Counted from the first letter of the stretch, positions 1 through 7,164 are shown. The stretch: DNA of 13,162 bases from Alangreenwoodia sp963602445 (GCA_963602445.1 CAVCIY010000082.1:1-13162), one strand, 5' to 3'. The notes: generated from the sequence alone by a model not told the origin. Program-made: numbers and translations.

Positions 1-359
1 GCGCAGCCGGTGCACAAGATTCCGGCACGCACATGTAATATTTTTATCTCATATTATCATAAAATACAATCGGTGAATATTGCAATATCAAATAAAAACA
101 ATAATACGGCAATTGTTTCAAGATATTTTAAAATTACAAATACTAATCAATAATATTTATGCTGTCGCTTCGCTTTGTTTATTCTTCAAGCTTTTCTCAA
201 AGATTTCAAGTTTTTCGCACGAACTGGGATTTTTTATAGGAGATGTGGATTTTTGTCCGAGTTGAAGTTTTTTTCAAAGACAGACTTCTGGCAGCCCGAT
301 TTTTATATATGTAATTATCAAAACCGCAATATGCAATGTGTAAATTCGGACTCAGACAG

Positions 360-388
360 TTGGATGTACCGGCAATCTGTGATATTAT
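360..388 (+). promoter_or_regulatory. Possible weak promoter for hisA
   Basis: TTGGAT (360-365) and TATTAT (383-388) are separated by 17 bases. The -10 matches the sigma-A consensus at 5 of 6 positions but the -35 at only 3 of 6. It would give a leader of roughly 85 bases before hisA. The region is AT-rich, so a chance match is quite possible. Confidence 0.3.
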
Positions 389-467
389 TGCATGACAGGA
401 TATATGAGAGACAGCAGGTCGTTATGAGAGGCACAAGAATCGCCATATACGACCGAGACGGCAAGAC

Positions 468-472
468 AGGAG
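468..472 (+). promoter_or_regulatory. Ribosome binding site that fixes the TTG start of hisA
   Basis: AGGAG lies 7 bases before the TTG at 480. The translation from this TTG begins MKFRPCIDIHNGKVKQ, the expected N-terminus of the family. The only in-frame ATG upstream (336) is followed by a stop before 480, so TTG is the only sensible start. Confidence 0.8.
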
Positions 473-479
473 AAGAAAT

Positions 480-1301
480 TTGAAATTCAGACCATGTATA
501 GACATTCACAACGGAAAAGTCAAGCAGATTGTGGGAAGCAGCTTAAGAGATGAGGACGATGCGGCGGTTGACAATTTTGTGTCAGACAAGCAGGCAGATT
601 ATTATGCGTCGATGTACAGAAGGTACGGGCTTGACGGAGGACATATTATCATACTGAATCCTGCGGGAAGCGATTATTACGAGGCTGATGTTGAGCAGGC
701 GAGGCTTGCGCTTGAGGCTTTTCCGGGCGGAATGCAGATTGGCGGAGGCATAAATGATTCAAACGCATCCTACTTTATAGAAATGGGAGCGTCGCATGTC
801 ATAGTGACTTCTTTTGTGTTTCATGACGGGAAGATAGATTTTGAAAGACTGAAAAGCCTGGTAAGCGCTGTCGGAAAAGAGCATATTGTTCTTGATCTGA
901 GCTGCAGAAGAAGGGAAAATGATTATTATATCGTCACAGACAGATGGCAAAAGTTTACTCAGGAGATTGTGTCGCCGGAGCTGTTTGAAATGCTGTCAGA
1001 CTATTGCGGCGAATTTCTTGTGCATGCCGTGGATGTTGAGGGAAAAGCGGGCGGCGTGGATGAGGATCTTGCGAGACTTCTTTGTAAATGTGTGCCTTCT
1101 GAATGCGCGCCGGCTGAATGCGCGCCGGCTTTGAAGATAACTTATGCCGGCGGGGTAAGGAATCTTGATGATATTGATATTCTTGCGAAGGCGGGAAACG
1201 GATGCCTCGATGTTACGATAGGAAGCGCTCTTGATATATTTGGAGGAAGCTTAAGATTTGAAGATGTAGTAGAATATTTCAATGAGTCAACTTCTTATTG
1301 A
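480..1301 (+). CDS. hisA: Eukaryotic-type HisA, ProFAR isomerase
   Basis: This TIM-barrel enzyme isomerises the aminoaldose ProFAR to the aminoketose PRFAR, the fourth step of histidine synthesis in the cytoplasm. The 273-residue product resembles fungal/plant HIS6 more than ordinary bacterial HisA. It has PCIDIHNGKVKQIVGS near the N-terminus with Asp8 as a likely catalytic acid. It has the signature LDLSCRR with Asp139, followed by YYIVTDRWQKFT, then HAVDVEGKAGG (182-192), TYAGGV (221-226) and IGSALDIFGG (247-256). Histidine-pathway neighbours are absent: the gene stands alone, with its own ribosome binding site and a hairpin terminator 75 bases after the stop. An odd feature is the segment ECAPAECAPA at about 208-217, produced by a 15-bp tandem duplication. 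It sits between a helix and the strand leading to TYAGG, in a surface loop. Family assignment is firm; retained activity is inferred from the conserved motifs. Confidence 0.93.
   Translation: MKFRPCIDIHNGKVKQIVGSSLRDEDDAAVDNFVSDKQADYYASMYRRYGLDGGHIIILNPAGSDYYEADVEQARLALEAFPGGMQIGGGINDSNASYFIEMGASHVIVTSFVFHDGKIDFERLKSLVSAVGKEHIVLDLSCRRRENDYYIVTDRWQKFTQEIVSPELFEMLSDYCGEFLVHAVDVEGKAGGVDEDLARLLCKCVPSECAPAECAPALKITYAGGVRNLDDIDILAKAGNGCLDVTIGSALDIFGGSLRFEDVVEYFNESTSY
1101..1130 (+). repeat. 15-bp tandem duplication inside hisA
   Basis: Two exact copies of gaatgcgcgccggct lie at 1101-1115 and 1116-1130. They encode the repeated peptide ECAPA, in frame. The preceding bases (tgtgccttct) look like a third, decayed copy. 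The unit is more GC-rich than the surrounding gene. Confidence 0.95.
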
Positions 1302-1375
1302 CAAAATATGTCAAATGCCATAAAATTAAAGTATGTCTTCAAAGTAGTCACATTAAATAATCGACACTTTGTGCG

Positions 1376-1405
1376 AAAAGCAGGTTCTGGTGAGCCTGCT
1401 TTTTT
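1376..1405 (+). terminator. Rho-independent terminator after hisA
   Basis: AAAAGCAGG (1376-1384) pairs with CCTGCTTTT (1395-1403). The stem can extend inward by T-G, T-A and C-G pairs to leave a TGGT loop, and a T-run follows. It ends the hisA transcript and separates it from the next operon. Confidence 0.88.
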
Positions 1406-1429
1406 GTGTGTATTTGTCTTGTTATATGC

Positions 1430-1457
1430 TTCACAAATTTGCGTCTGATGATATAAT
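1430..1457 (+). promoter_or_regulatory. Extended -10 sigma-A promoter of the LRR-vWA-MoxR operon
   Basis: TTCACA (1430-1435, 5 of 6 to consensus) is followed after 16 bases by a perfect TATAAT (1452-1457), preceded by TG at 1449-1450 (extended -10). Transcription would begin near 1464, so the leader is only about 14 bases and the AGGAGG at 1465-1470 lies at its very 5' end. Confidence 0.8.
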
Positions 1458-1477
1458 GAAGAAGAGGAGGTGCAAAA

Positions 1478-2320
1478 ATGAATAGGAATTTTGAATATTC
1501 CCCGGAATCGGCTTTCAATGTCAGCTATGACGGAAAATCCATGATGATAGTGGGATGCGCAGACAAAGAATCAAAAGAAATCATTATACCGCCTCTGATA
1601 GACGATAAACCTGTTACGGTGATTGGAAACGGAGCTTTCGCATTTTGCGGCAATCTCAGGCGTATCGTGCTGCCGAAGCATGTTACAAATATTGAAAACG
1701 GCGCCTTTAAAGGCTGCGCAAATCTCGTAGACGCAGTGCTCTCAGATGAGCTGAAAAATATAGGATCGCTTAGCTTTTTCGGCTGTGAGTCGCTTCAGAG
1801 AGTCACGCTTCCGAATTGTCTTGAGAGGTTTGAAATGAACTCCTTCAAGGATTGCAGGGAGCTTAGGGAAATAGTGATCTTTCACAGAGAGGAAAATAAA
1901 TATATTTCATTTGTAGTTTCTCCGGAGTCGGATGCCTCAATCTGGATGTATCTTAGAGGCGTGCTGCGCGCGGTAGATCCGCGCAGGCCGTATATGTCAA
2001 AATATGATTCCACATTTCTCGAGATTAGGAATGAATTTGACAAATACAACATTGCAGTCTCCAGACTCACAAATCCGGTAGACCTCAGTGAAGAAAACAG
2101 AATCATATACAGCAACGCACTTGCCGTTGCCGTTCCGCAGATTATCCGCAAGGACCAGGTCGACAGACTTACCGTTATAGGAAATCTGGGATGTCTGAAT
2201 GACGAGTCGCTTGACGAATATATTCATATCGCAAGCCGGATCGGAGGCGGTTGCATCGCATATTTGCTTGAGTACAAGCATCGGCTCGGAAGAAACAAAG
2301 GATACGATTTTTCGCTTTAA
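1478..2320 (+). CDS. Cytoplasmic BspA-type leucine-rich-repeat protein
   Basis: The 280-residue product has four consecutive BspA/LRR_5 repeats of 23 residues at about 49-71, 72-94, 95-117 and 118-140. Each follows the pattern I-x-x-x-A/S-F-x-x-C-x-x-L-x-x-(I/V)-x-L-P. Unlike many BspA proteins it has no signal peptide, transmembrane segment or cell-wall anchor, so it is expected in the cytoplasm. The second half (about 150-280) is not repeat-like. It ends in a helical segment with IAYLLEYKHRLG (260-271) that recalls an ankyrin-like helix pair; this resemblance is a reading by eye. Translation starts at the ATG 7 bases after AGGAGG. It is first in an operon, only 17 bases ahead of the vWA gene. 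I infer a protein-binding partner or target adaptor for the MoxR-vWA pair. Repeat class is firm; the role is not known. Confidence 0.88.
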   Translation: MNRNFEYSPESAFNVSYDGKSMMIVGCADKESKEIIIPPLIDDKPVTVIGNGAFAFCGNLRRIVLPKHVTNIENGAFKGCANLVDAVLSDELKNIGSLSFFGCESLQRVTLPNCLERFEMNSFKDCRELREIVIFHREENKYISFVVSPESDASIWMYLRGVLRAVDPRRPYMSKYDSTFLEIRNEFDKYNIAVSRLTNPVDLSEENRIIYSNALAVAVPQIIRKDQVDRLTVIGNLGCLNDESLDEYIHIASRIGGGCIAYLLEYKHRLGRNKGYDFSL

Positions 2321-2337
2321 AAGCGTGGTGATGATAT

Positions 2338-4791
2338 ATGGAAAATAACAGCAAAAAAAGCACGGGCTCAGCTTCGGAAAGCGAGCTTAGAAGTGAGGAA
2401 TTGAAAAATGAAGCAATAAGGATAGCCGACCAGATTCTTACGATGACGAGAAATGGGCTTTTTGTGTCACTTCGATTCATGGATCTTGCTCTTTGCCAAT
2501 TCGAGTATGTTCCTTCAGACAGCGTGAGAACGATTTCGACTACGGGAAGGCATGTGATATATAACAGCCAATATGTAATACGAAGTTATATGAAGGACAG
2601 GCAGTCGCTTTTCAGAGATTACCTGCATATGACGCTTCATTGCATCTTCAGACATCCTTTTGTATCATTAAATCTAAATGAAGAATATTGGAATATCGCA
2701 GCCGATATCGCAGTTGAGACTATTATTGACGAGCTCGGACTCAAACAAACAGAAACCCACAATCACAATGAAGTGGCGGATGAGATTGCGGAAATCCGCA
2801 AGATGCTCAAGCATATTACGGCAGAGCAGCTTTATGTGATGATGACAACAGGTAAGGTTCCGCAGAAAAAAATAGACCGCTGGAAAAAGCTTTTTGTCAG
2901 AGACAATCACAATATCTGGTGGAAGCTCGCTCAGCAGATAGCCGATGAACTCGAAAGAAAGAGACAGGAAGAAGAATCAAAGGCTGCGGAGGGTGACGAA
3001 AATGAATCGCTTCCGAGCGAAGACGAGCTGCAGGACGAAGAATTGTCGGACGGCGACGGTGATGACTCGGAAGATGCCGAAGACGGCGAAGATGATGCCG
3101 GTTCGGATGATTCGGATGAATCAAATGAGCCAGACGAGTCGGATTCAGATGAGACGGGGGATGATGCCGATGGCGAAAATTCGGATGACGCCTCTAAAGA
3201 AAAAGGAAAAGAGGATGATGAGAATGTTGAGAGCGCTGACGAGGACTCAGAGGAGGAGAACTCTGAAGGCGATGAAGAAGATTCCAAAGAGAGCGATGAG
3301 AATTCCGAAGATGATTCTAAGGATAGCGGGGAAAGCTCCGAAGAAGAGTCTGAAGAAAATTATGAGGAAGACTCATATGAAGAAGAATACAGCAGTACTC
3401 CGGGGCAGTCTCTTGAGAGAGAAAATGAAGATGATGTAGCCGATCCTGATTCCGGCTCTCAGGATACAGGAAATCAAAGCCGCGACGACGGTACGGGCGG
3501 CGGCAAGCCGGACGAAAATAATCCCGAGCAGTCCGATGAAGAGGGTTCTTCGAGACAAAATGACCAGACAGGCGAGGGACTTGACGGTTCGGATGACGGA
3601 CACAAGCCGGAAGGAAAGAACAACGGAGCAGACAAGCTTGAGGGAACTGTTGATGAGGGCAGACCGGATGAAAATCCGTATGACGATCCGTTCGCAGACA
3701 GCCAACACCAAAATTCGAGTGCAGCTTCAGACGGAGGGACAAACTCGTCAAGCTCGGAGAGTCAGCACGGTCAGCACTCGGCAGGCACAGGCGGCGGAGG
3801 CGACGGAAAGCAGTCAGCATGGCAGCATGATTCGGGCGGCGCAAGCAGAAGAGGTGACGGAGAACGAACCGATGAAGGTGCAAGAAAGCTTGACGGCGAT
3901 GTCGACCCGGGCTCAGAAGCCGAATCTTTGTCAGGAGATGCCGGAAAGCAGGACGCCGTAGCTACGGAGGCGACCGACACCGGAGCCGACGAAGAGGAAA
4001 AAGAGCCTGCATTTATGCACGGGAGCCAGGAAGAGCAGGAAGAACTCAAGGAAAAATGGAAAGATCTCAGTGAGAGAATTCTTGTAGACCTGCAGACATC
4101 CTCAAAGGAATGGGGCGAGCGATCTGACTCAATGCTCCAGGGCGTAAAAAAGATAAATCGCGACAAGTACGATTATGGCTTATTCCTCAAAAAATTTGCG
4201 ACGATGCGCGAAGATATAGAGCTTAATCCTGACGAATTTGACTATGTTTATTACACATACGGGATGGAGCATTACGGAAACATTCCGCTTGTCGAGCCGT
4301 TAGAGTACAGAGAAGTCAAGAAGGTCCGCGACTTTGTCATTGCGATAGATACTTCCGGATCGTGCGCAGGCGAGGTTGTCCAAAAATTCCTCGACAAGAC
4401 ATATTCGATGTTTACTCAGCAGGAGAATTTCTTCAGAAAGATAAACCTGCATATCATACAGTGTGACGCACAGATTCAAAGCGATGTAAAGATTACATGC
4501 AGAGAAGAATTTGACGATTATATCAGAGACTTGGAGTTTCAGGGGTTTGGCGGAACAGACTTCAGACCTGTATTTGAATATGTAAATCACCTCATAGAGA
4601 TGAGAGAGTTTGACGATCTCAAGGGACTTATATATTTTACAGACGGAAACGGCACATATCCAAAGAAAAGGCCGCCTTATGAGACCGCATTTGTCTTTGT
4701 CGACGATGATGAATTCGAATATGAGGTTCCAAGCTGGGCGATGAAGCTTGTTCTTGAGACAAGCGAGATAATGGAAGAAGTGCTTATATAG
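2338..4791 (+). CDS. DUF2201-type pseudo-metallopeptidase / vWA-like protein with long acidic linker
   Basis: The 817-residue protein has three parts. The N-terminal 30-210 resembles the DUF2201 metallopeptidase-like domain, with YLHMTLHCIFRH (H97, H101, H106) and then WNIAADIAVE (118-127, D123). The zincin motif reads HMTLH, so the usual catalytic Glu is Met98. Residues about 215-557 form a low-complexity linker rich in Asp, Glu, Ser, Gly and Asn, first acidic, then more Gly/Asn/Gln-rich, with a Tyr-containing patch at 342-351. The C-terminal domain (about 660-817) is a vWA-like fold with a complete MIDAS-type set: DTSGS (671-675), T740 in GGTD, and D769 in TDG. Start ATG follows GGTGAT by 5 bases. 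The MoxR ATPase gene begins 23 bases after the stop, so the two proteins likely work as a pair. No signal peptide or membrane segment is seen. Architecture is confident; substrate is unknown, and proteolysis seems unlikely. Confidence 0.9.
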   Translation: MENNSKKSTGSASESELRSEELKNEAIRIADQILTMTRNGLFVSLRFMDLALCQFEYVPSDSVRTISTTGRHVIYNSQYVIRSYMKDRQSLFRDYLHMTLHCIFRHPFVSLNLNEEYWNIAADIAVETIIDELGLKQTETHNHNEVADEIAEIRKMLKHITAEQLYVMMTTGKVPQKKIDRWKKLFVRDNHNIWWKLAQQIADELERKRQEEESKAAEGDENESLPSEDELQDEELSDGDGDDSEDAEDGEDDAGSDDSDESNEPDESDSDETGDDADGENSDDASKEKGKEDDENVESADEDSEEENSEGDEEDSKESDENSEDDSKDSGESSEEESEENYEEDSYEEEYSSTPGQSLERENEDDVADPDSGSQDTGNQSRDDGTGGGKPDENNPEQSDEEGSSRQNDQTGEGLDGSDDGHKPEGKNNGADKLEGTVDEGRPDENPYDDPFADSQHQNSSAASDGGTNSSSSESQHGQHSAGTGGGGDGKQSAWQHDSGGASRRGDGERTDEGARKLDGDVDPGSEAESLSGDAGKQDAVATEATDTGADEEEKEPAFMHGSQEEQEELKEKWKDLSERILVDLQTSSKEWGERSDSMLQGVKKINRDKYDYGLFLKKFATMREDIELNPDEFDYVYYTYGMEHYGNIPLVEPLEYREVKKVRDFVIAIDTSGSCAGEVVQKFLDKTYSMFTQQENFFRKINLHIIQCDAQIQSDVKITCREEFDDYIRDLEFQGFGGTDFRPVFEYVNHLIEMREFDDLKGLIYFTDGNGTYPKKRPPYETAFVFVDDDEFEYEVPSWAMKLVLETSEIMEEVLI

Positions 4792-4814
4792 GATATATTG
4801 CGAAAGGATTTATT

Positions 4815-6365
4815 ATGAATATAAAGGAAGCAAAGGAAGAAATTCAGCGTGCGATAACATCGTATCTTATGAAGGATGAATTTGGCGAATATCGTATCAG
4901 CAGGGTAAGACAGCGTCCTATTCTTCTGATCGGCGATCCGGGTATCGGAAAGACCGCCATTATGGAGCAGATTACACAGGAACTCGGCATAGGTCTCGTA
5001 TCTTATTCGATGACACATCACACGAGACAGAGTGCGATAGGTCTTCCTAAAATCGAGAAAAAAACGTTTGACGGCAACGAATATATGGTTTCAGAGTATA
5101 CTATGAGCGAGATTATCGCATCAGTATATGAATTTATGGAAAAGACTGGCCTGAGGGAAGGAATCCTGTTCTTAGACGAGATAAATTGCGTATCCGAGAC
5201 TCTTGCTCCCGCTATGCTCCAGTTCCTTCAGTACAAGACCTTCGGAAAGCATGAGGTTCCGGACGGGTGGATCATTGCCACAGCCGGAAATCCTCCTGAA
5301 CACAACAAATCAGTCACGGAATTTGATATCGTTACGCTCGACAGAGTAAAGAAGATCGTGGTAGAGCCGGATTACGGCGTATGGAAAGAATATGCATACA
5401 AGAAGGGCATCCACGGTGCGATCACCACATATCTCGATATCAAGAAAAATGATTTTTATCGCATAGAGACTACTATAGACGGATCTCAATTCATGACAGC
5501 AAGAGGTTGGGAGGATCTCTCGACTATGATCAAGCTTTATGAGGAGCAAGAATATAAAGTGGATGAAAAGCTGATCAGTCAATATATCCAGCATGACAAG
5601 GTTGCGAAAGAATTTGCGATTTATTATGATCTGTATAATAAGTACAAGTCGGATTACCAGATTGATAATATCCTCGACGGCACTTATCCTGAAGAAATCA
5701 GAGAGCGTGCGGCAAATGCCAAGTTTGACGAAAGGCTCACGCTTATCGGGCTTCTTCTCGAAGCTGTCACAGCTGATGTCAAGACAGATGTCGAGACAGA
5801 GGATTTTGTCACAAATCTCCACAAGCTTCTGTCAGAGCTTAAGATCGTATGCCAAAGAGCGGATCCGAACAGAGAAAATATCGATACCATTCTCGGAAAA
5901 TATATGGTTGCGCGAAATGCCTCATATCGCGAGGAAAAACGCACGTCAGTGCTTTCGCCTGAGCGCGAGACTATTCTCAGAAAGGTTATCCTGTCAATAG
6001 AAAAGTACAAGAATGACTTGATTTCCATGGGAGTGACGGACCTTGGAGAAGGCTTCGAGTATATCAAGGGCGAGTTTGCGAAGACTGTTGCCGAGATGAA
6101 AGAGCATCTCGAAAAGACTACATTCAAATTGGATAATCTCTTCTTGTTTGCGGAGGACGTATTCGGAAACGGACAGGAGATGCTCGTGATAGTTACAGAG
6201 CTTACATCAAACTATCATGCCGCAAAATTTATAAGCCGTTACGGATGCGAAAAGTATTTCGAACACAACAAGGAATTGCTCGTATATGAGAGACAGCAAG
6301 AGCTTCTTTCAGAAATAATGCTGCTTAATGACGCGACCGACGAAATCGATCTGTCAGTTCTTTGA
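4815..6365 (+). CDS. MoxR-type AAA+ ATPase
   Basis: The 516-residue protein has a AAA+ core at about 30-235: Walker A GDPGIGKT (40-47), Walker B ILFLDE (117-122), sensor-1 Asn159 in TAGNPPE, an arginine-finger candidate R177 in TLDRV, and a sensor-2-like R230 in TARGW. MoxR ATPases form rings that remodel proteins or insert metal cofactors with the help of a vWA protein, which here is encoded immediately upstream. The C-terminal 280 residues are helical, longer than in compact MoxR proteins, and include a charged stretch near 405-440 that may be a coiled coil. I cannot assign a named domain to this part. The ATG follows AAAGGA by 6 bases. It is the last gene of the operon; a terminator begins about 57 bases after its stop. 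It is an active ATPase on motif grounds; the target is unknown. Confidence 0.92.
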   Translation: MNIKEAKEEIQRAITSYLMKDEFGEYRISRVRQRPILLIGDPGIGKTAIMEQITQELGIGLVSYSMTHHTRQSAIGLPKIEKKTFDGNEYMVSEYTMSEIIASVYEFMEKTGLREGILFLDEINCVSETLAPAMLQFLQYKTFGKHEVPDGWIIATAGNPPEHNKSVTEFDIVTLDRVKKIVVEPDYGVWKEYAYKKGIHGAITTYLDIKKNDFYRIETTIDGSQFMTARGWEDLSTMIKLYEEQEYKVDEKLISQYIQHDKVAKEFAIYYDLYNKYKSDYQIDNILDGTYPEEIRERAANAKFDERLTLIGLLLEAVTADVKTDVETEDFVTNLHKLLSELKIVCQRADPNRENIDTILGKYMVARNASYREEKRTSVLSPERETILRKVILSIEKYKNDLISMGVTDLGEGFEYIKGEFAKTVAEMKEHLEKTTFKLDNLFLFAEDVFGNGQEMLVIVTELTSNYHAAKFISRYGCEKYFEHNKELLVYERQQELLSEIMLLNDATDEIDLSVL

Positions 6366-6421
6366 TGCCAAGGCGGCCGCACGGAAATGATGGACGCGCA
6401 AGCGAACGCACAAAATAAAGT

Positions 6422-6475
6422 AACCCTCGTAAGCAAGTCATGCCGGATGGCAAGACTGTTTGCGGGGGTTTTATA
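6422..6475 (+). terminator. Long hairpin terminator of the LRR-vWA-MoxR operon
   Basis: The arm at 6422-6439 pairs with 6454-6470 over about 16 positions, with a few G-T pairs and one bulge. The apical loop can close further by TGCC/GGCA. The GC-rich base (aaccc/gggtt) is followed by a T-run. It lies just after the MoxR stop on the same strand. Confidence 0.88.
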
Positions 6476-6694
6476 ATGCCTTTCCTTTGTCCCGGATTTC
6501 GGGCCGCAAGTCGGAAACCGGGAAAAGTACGGACATGTTAAAACCACTAAACTAAATCCCGCACTTGCAATTTGGATTCCAAGCTATGAAAAGTAGCCAA
6601 ACACAAAACAGCCGCAAGTCAATGAAATCGCGACAGAGACTTGTTTGCCCGACTCCTTGCAGAGAGATTCGTCTTCAAAGCCTTAAAGGAAAAC

Positions 6695-6719
6695 AAACTT
6701 CAAGCCGAAAATGAAGTTT
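6695..6719. repeat. 8-bp inverted repeat
   Basis: AAACTTCA (6695-6702) and TGAAGTTT (6712-6719) form a perfect stem with a 9-base loop. Read on the minus strand it is followed by a T-rich stretch, so it could be a weak terminator in that direction. No gene needing it was found. Confidence 0.45.
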
Positions 6720-6884
6720 AAATGATTTTAACCGAGTTTGAAAAAATGCGTATATATAACGCATACATACAATGTATACTAAATTCCTATAAATGTCAAT
6801 AATAAAAACATTATAATGTGTCTTTTTGTGGTATTTTAATGGATAATGTCTGAATTGTTTAGCCAAAATATAAAAAACATAAAT

Positions 6885-6914
6885 TTGATATATTCTTTCC
6901 CGATTGATTATAAT
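6885..6914 (+). promoter_or_regulatory. Orphan sigma-A-like promoter
   Basis: TTGATA (6885-6890, 5 of 6) and TATAAT (6909-6914, 6 of 6) are 18 bases apart. No protein gene lies downstream on this strand; transcription would run into the hairpin at 6973-7012 after about 60 bases. AT-rich surroundings raise the risk of a chance match. Confidence 0.45.
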
Positions 6915-6920
6915 TCCTAT

Positions 6921-7012
6921 CGAAAAAATGTGATGGTAAAATCTAAAAATGCGGACGAAATGCAGGTGTGAAAAAACCGAGTAAGGCGCGCCCGCGCGCC
7001 TTACTCGGTTTT
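6921..7012 (+). ncRNA. Candidate short RNA between orphan promoter and terminator
   Basis: This would be the transcript of about 90 bases from the promoter at 6885-6914 to the end of the 18-bp hairpin. It contains a 12-codon frame (6933-6971, MVKSKNADEMQV) without a ribosome binding site. No known RNA family is recognised. The call rests only on the promoter-terminator pairing. Confidence 0.22.
6973..7012 (-). terminator. Perfect 18-bp terminator of the rnf operon
   Basis: The arm at 6973-6990 is an exact reverse complement of 6995-7012, around a 4-base loop. The stem core is GC-rich (aaggcgcg/cgcgcctt). On the minus strand it runs into six T residues, suiting termination of the rnf transcript about 150 bases after the rnfB stop. 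The + strand side has four T residues, so it may work in both directions. Confidence 0.9.
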
Positions 7013-7042
7013 AAATATAAGTTTTAAGCTGTCAAATTATTG

Positions 7043-7110
7043 CTTCGCAGTCGAGCCCGTTCTAGCGTCTGCACTGATCATCTTCGCAGCCGAGCCCGTC
7101 CGTGCGTCTG
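7043..7110. repeat. Pair of imperfect 29-bp GC-rich direct repeats
   Basis: Copies at 7043-7071 and 7082-7110 agree at 25 of 29 positions (both begin cttcgcag, contain cgagcccgt and end gcgtctg), with a 39-bp period. A more decayed relative follows (gcgtcgagctcgtctatgcg, about 7124-7143). They lie between the rnfB stop and the terminator, so they would be in the 3' untranslated part of the rnf mRNA. Confidence 0.8.
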
Positions 7111-7164
7111 TACGTGCGCCCGCGCGTCGAGCTCGTCTATGCGAGACAAAAATAACTTTGCATA

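Larger units (their letters stand above)
1..479. other. Intergenic region upstream of hisA, no convincing gene
   Basis: The first 36 bases are GC-rich and carry words such as ccggtgc and ccggcac that resemble the degenerate repeats at the right end of the window. The sequence then turns sharply AT-rich. Two small open frames on the + strand (80-265 and 175-483) lack a ribosome binding site, have low-complexity AT-driven composition and match nothing I recognise. The second overlaps the hisA start. In frame 3 a stop falls at 36-38, so a gene could end there, but too little is visible to call one. The only functional signals supported are a weak promoter-like pair at 360-388 and the hisA ribosome binding site at 468-472. 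Confidence 0.6.
6366..7164. other. Convergent intergenic region with terminators, orphan promoter and repeats
   Basis: No convincing protein gene was found between the MoxR gene and the end of rnfB. The stretch contains the operon terminator (6422-6475), a small GC hairpin (CCCGG at 6491-6495 with CCGGG at 6518-6522), an 8-bp hairpin at 6695-6719, very AT-rich DNA at 6720-6960 with a near-palindrome ATGCGT/ACGCAT (6746-6764), a promoter-like pair at 6885-6914, the rnf terminator (6973-7012) and GC-rich direct repeats (7043-7110). Confidence 0.7.

Noticed and set aside
175..483. 102-codon frame ahead of hisA
   Set aside because: No ribosome binding site, AT-driven composition, no recognisable motif, and it overlaps the hisA ribosome binding site and start.
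2931..3287. Ser-rich open frame on the minus strand opposite the vWA gene
   Set aside because: It is the antisense of the GA-rich acidic linker, which removes stop codons; composition is only Ser/Pro and there is no ribosome binding site.
2945..3961. Long Arg/Lys/Met-rich frames on the + strand and further minus-strand frames inside the linker
   Set aside because: They are frame shadows of the same low-complexity coding DNA, and the main frame runs through with clear domains on both sides.
6773..6799. Minus-strand promoter-like pair TTGACA / TATACA
   Set aside because: Spacing is only 15 bases and the -10 is a 4 of 6 match; no gene lies downstream on that strand before the MoxR gene, which it would oppose.
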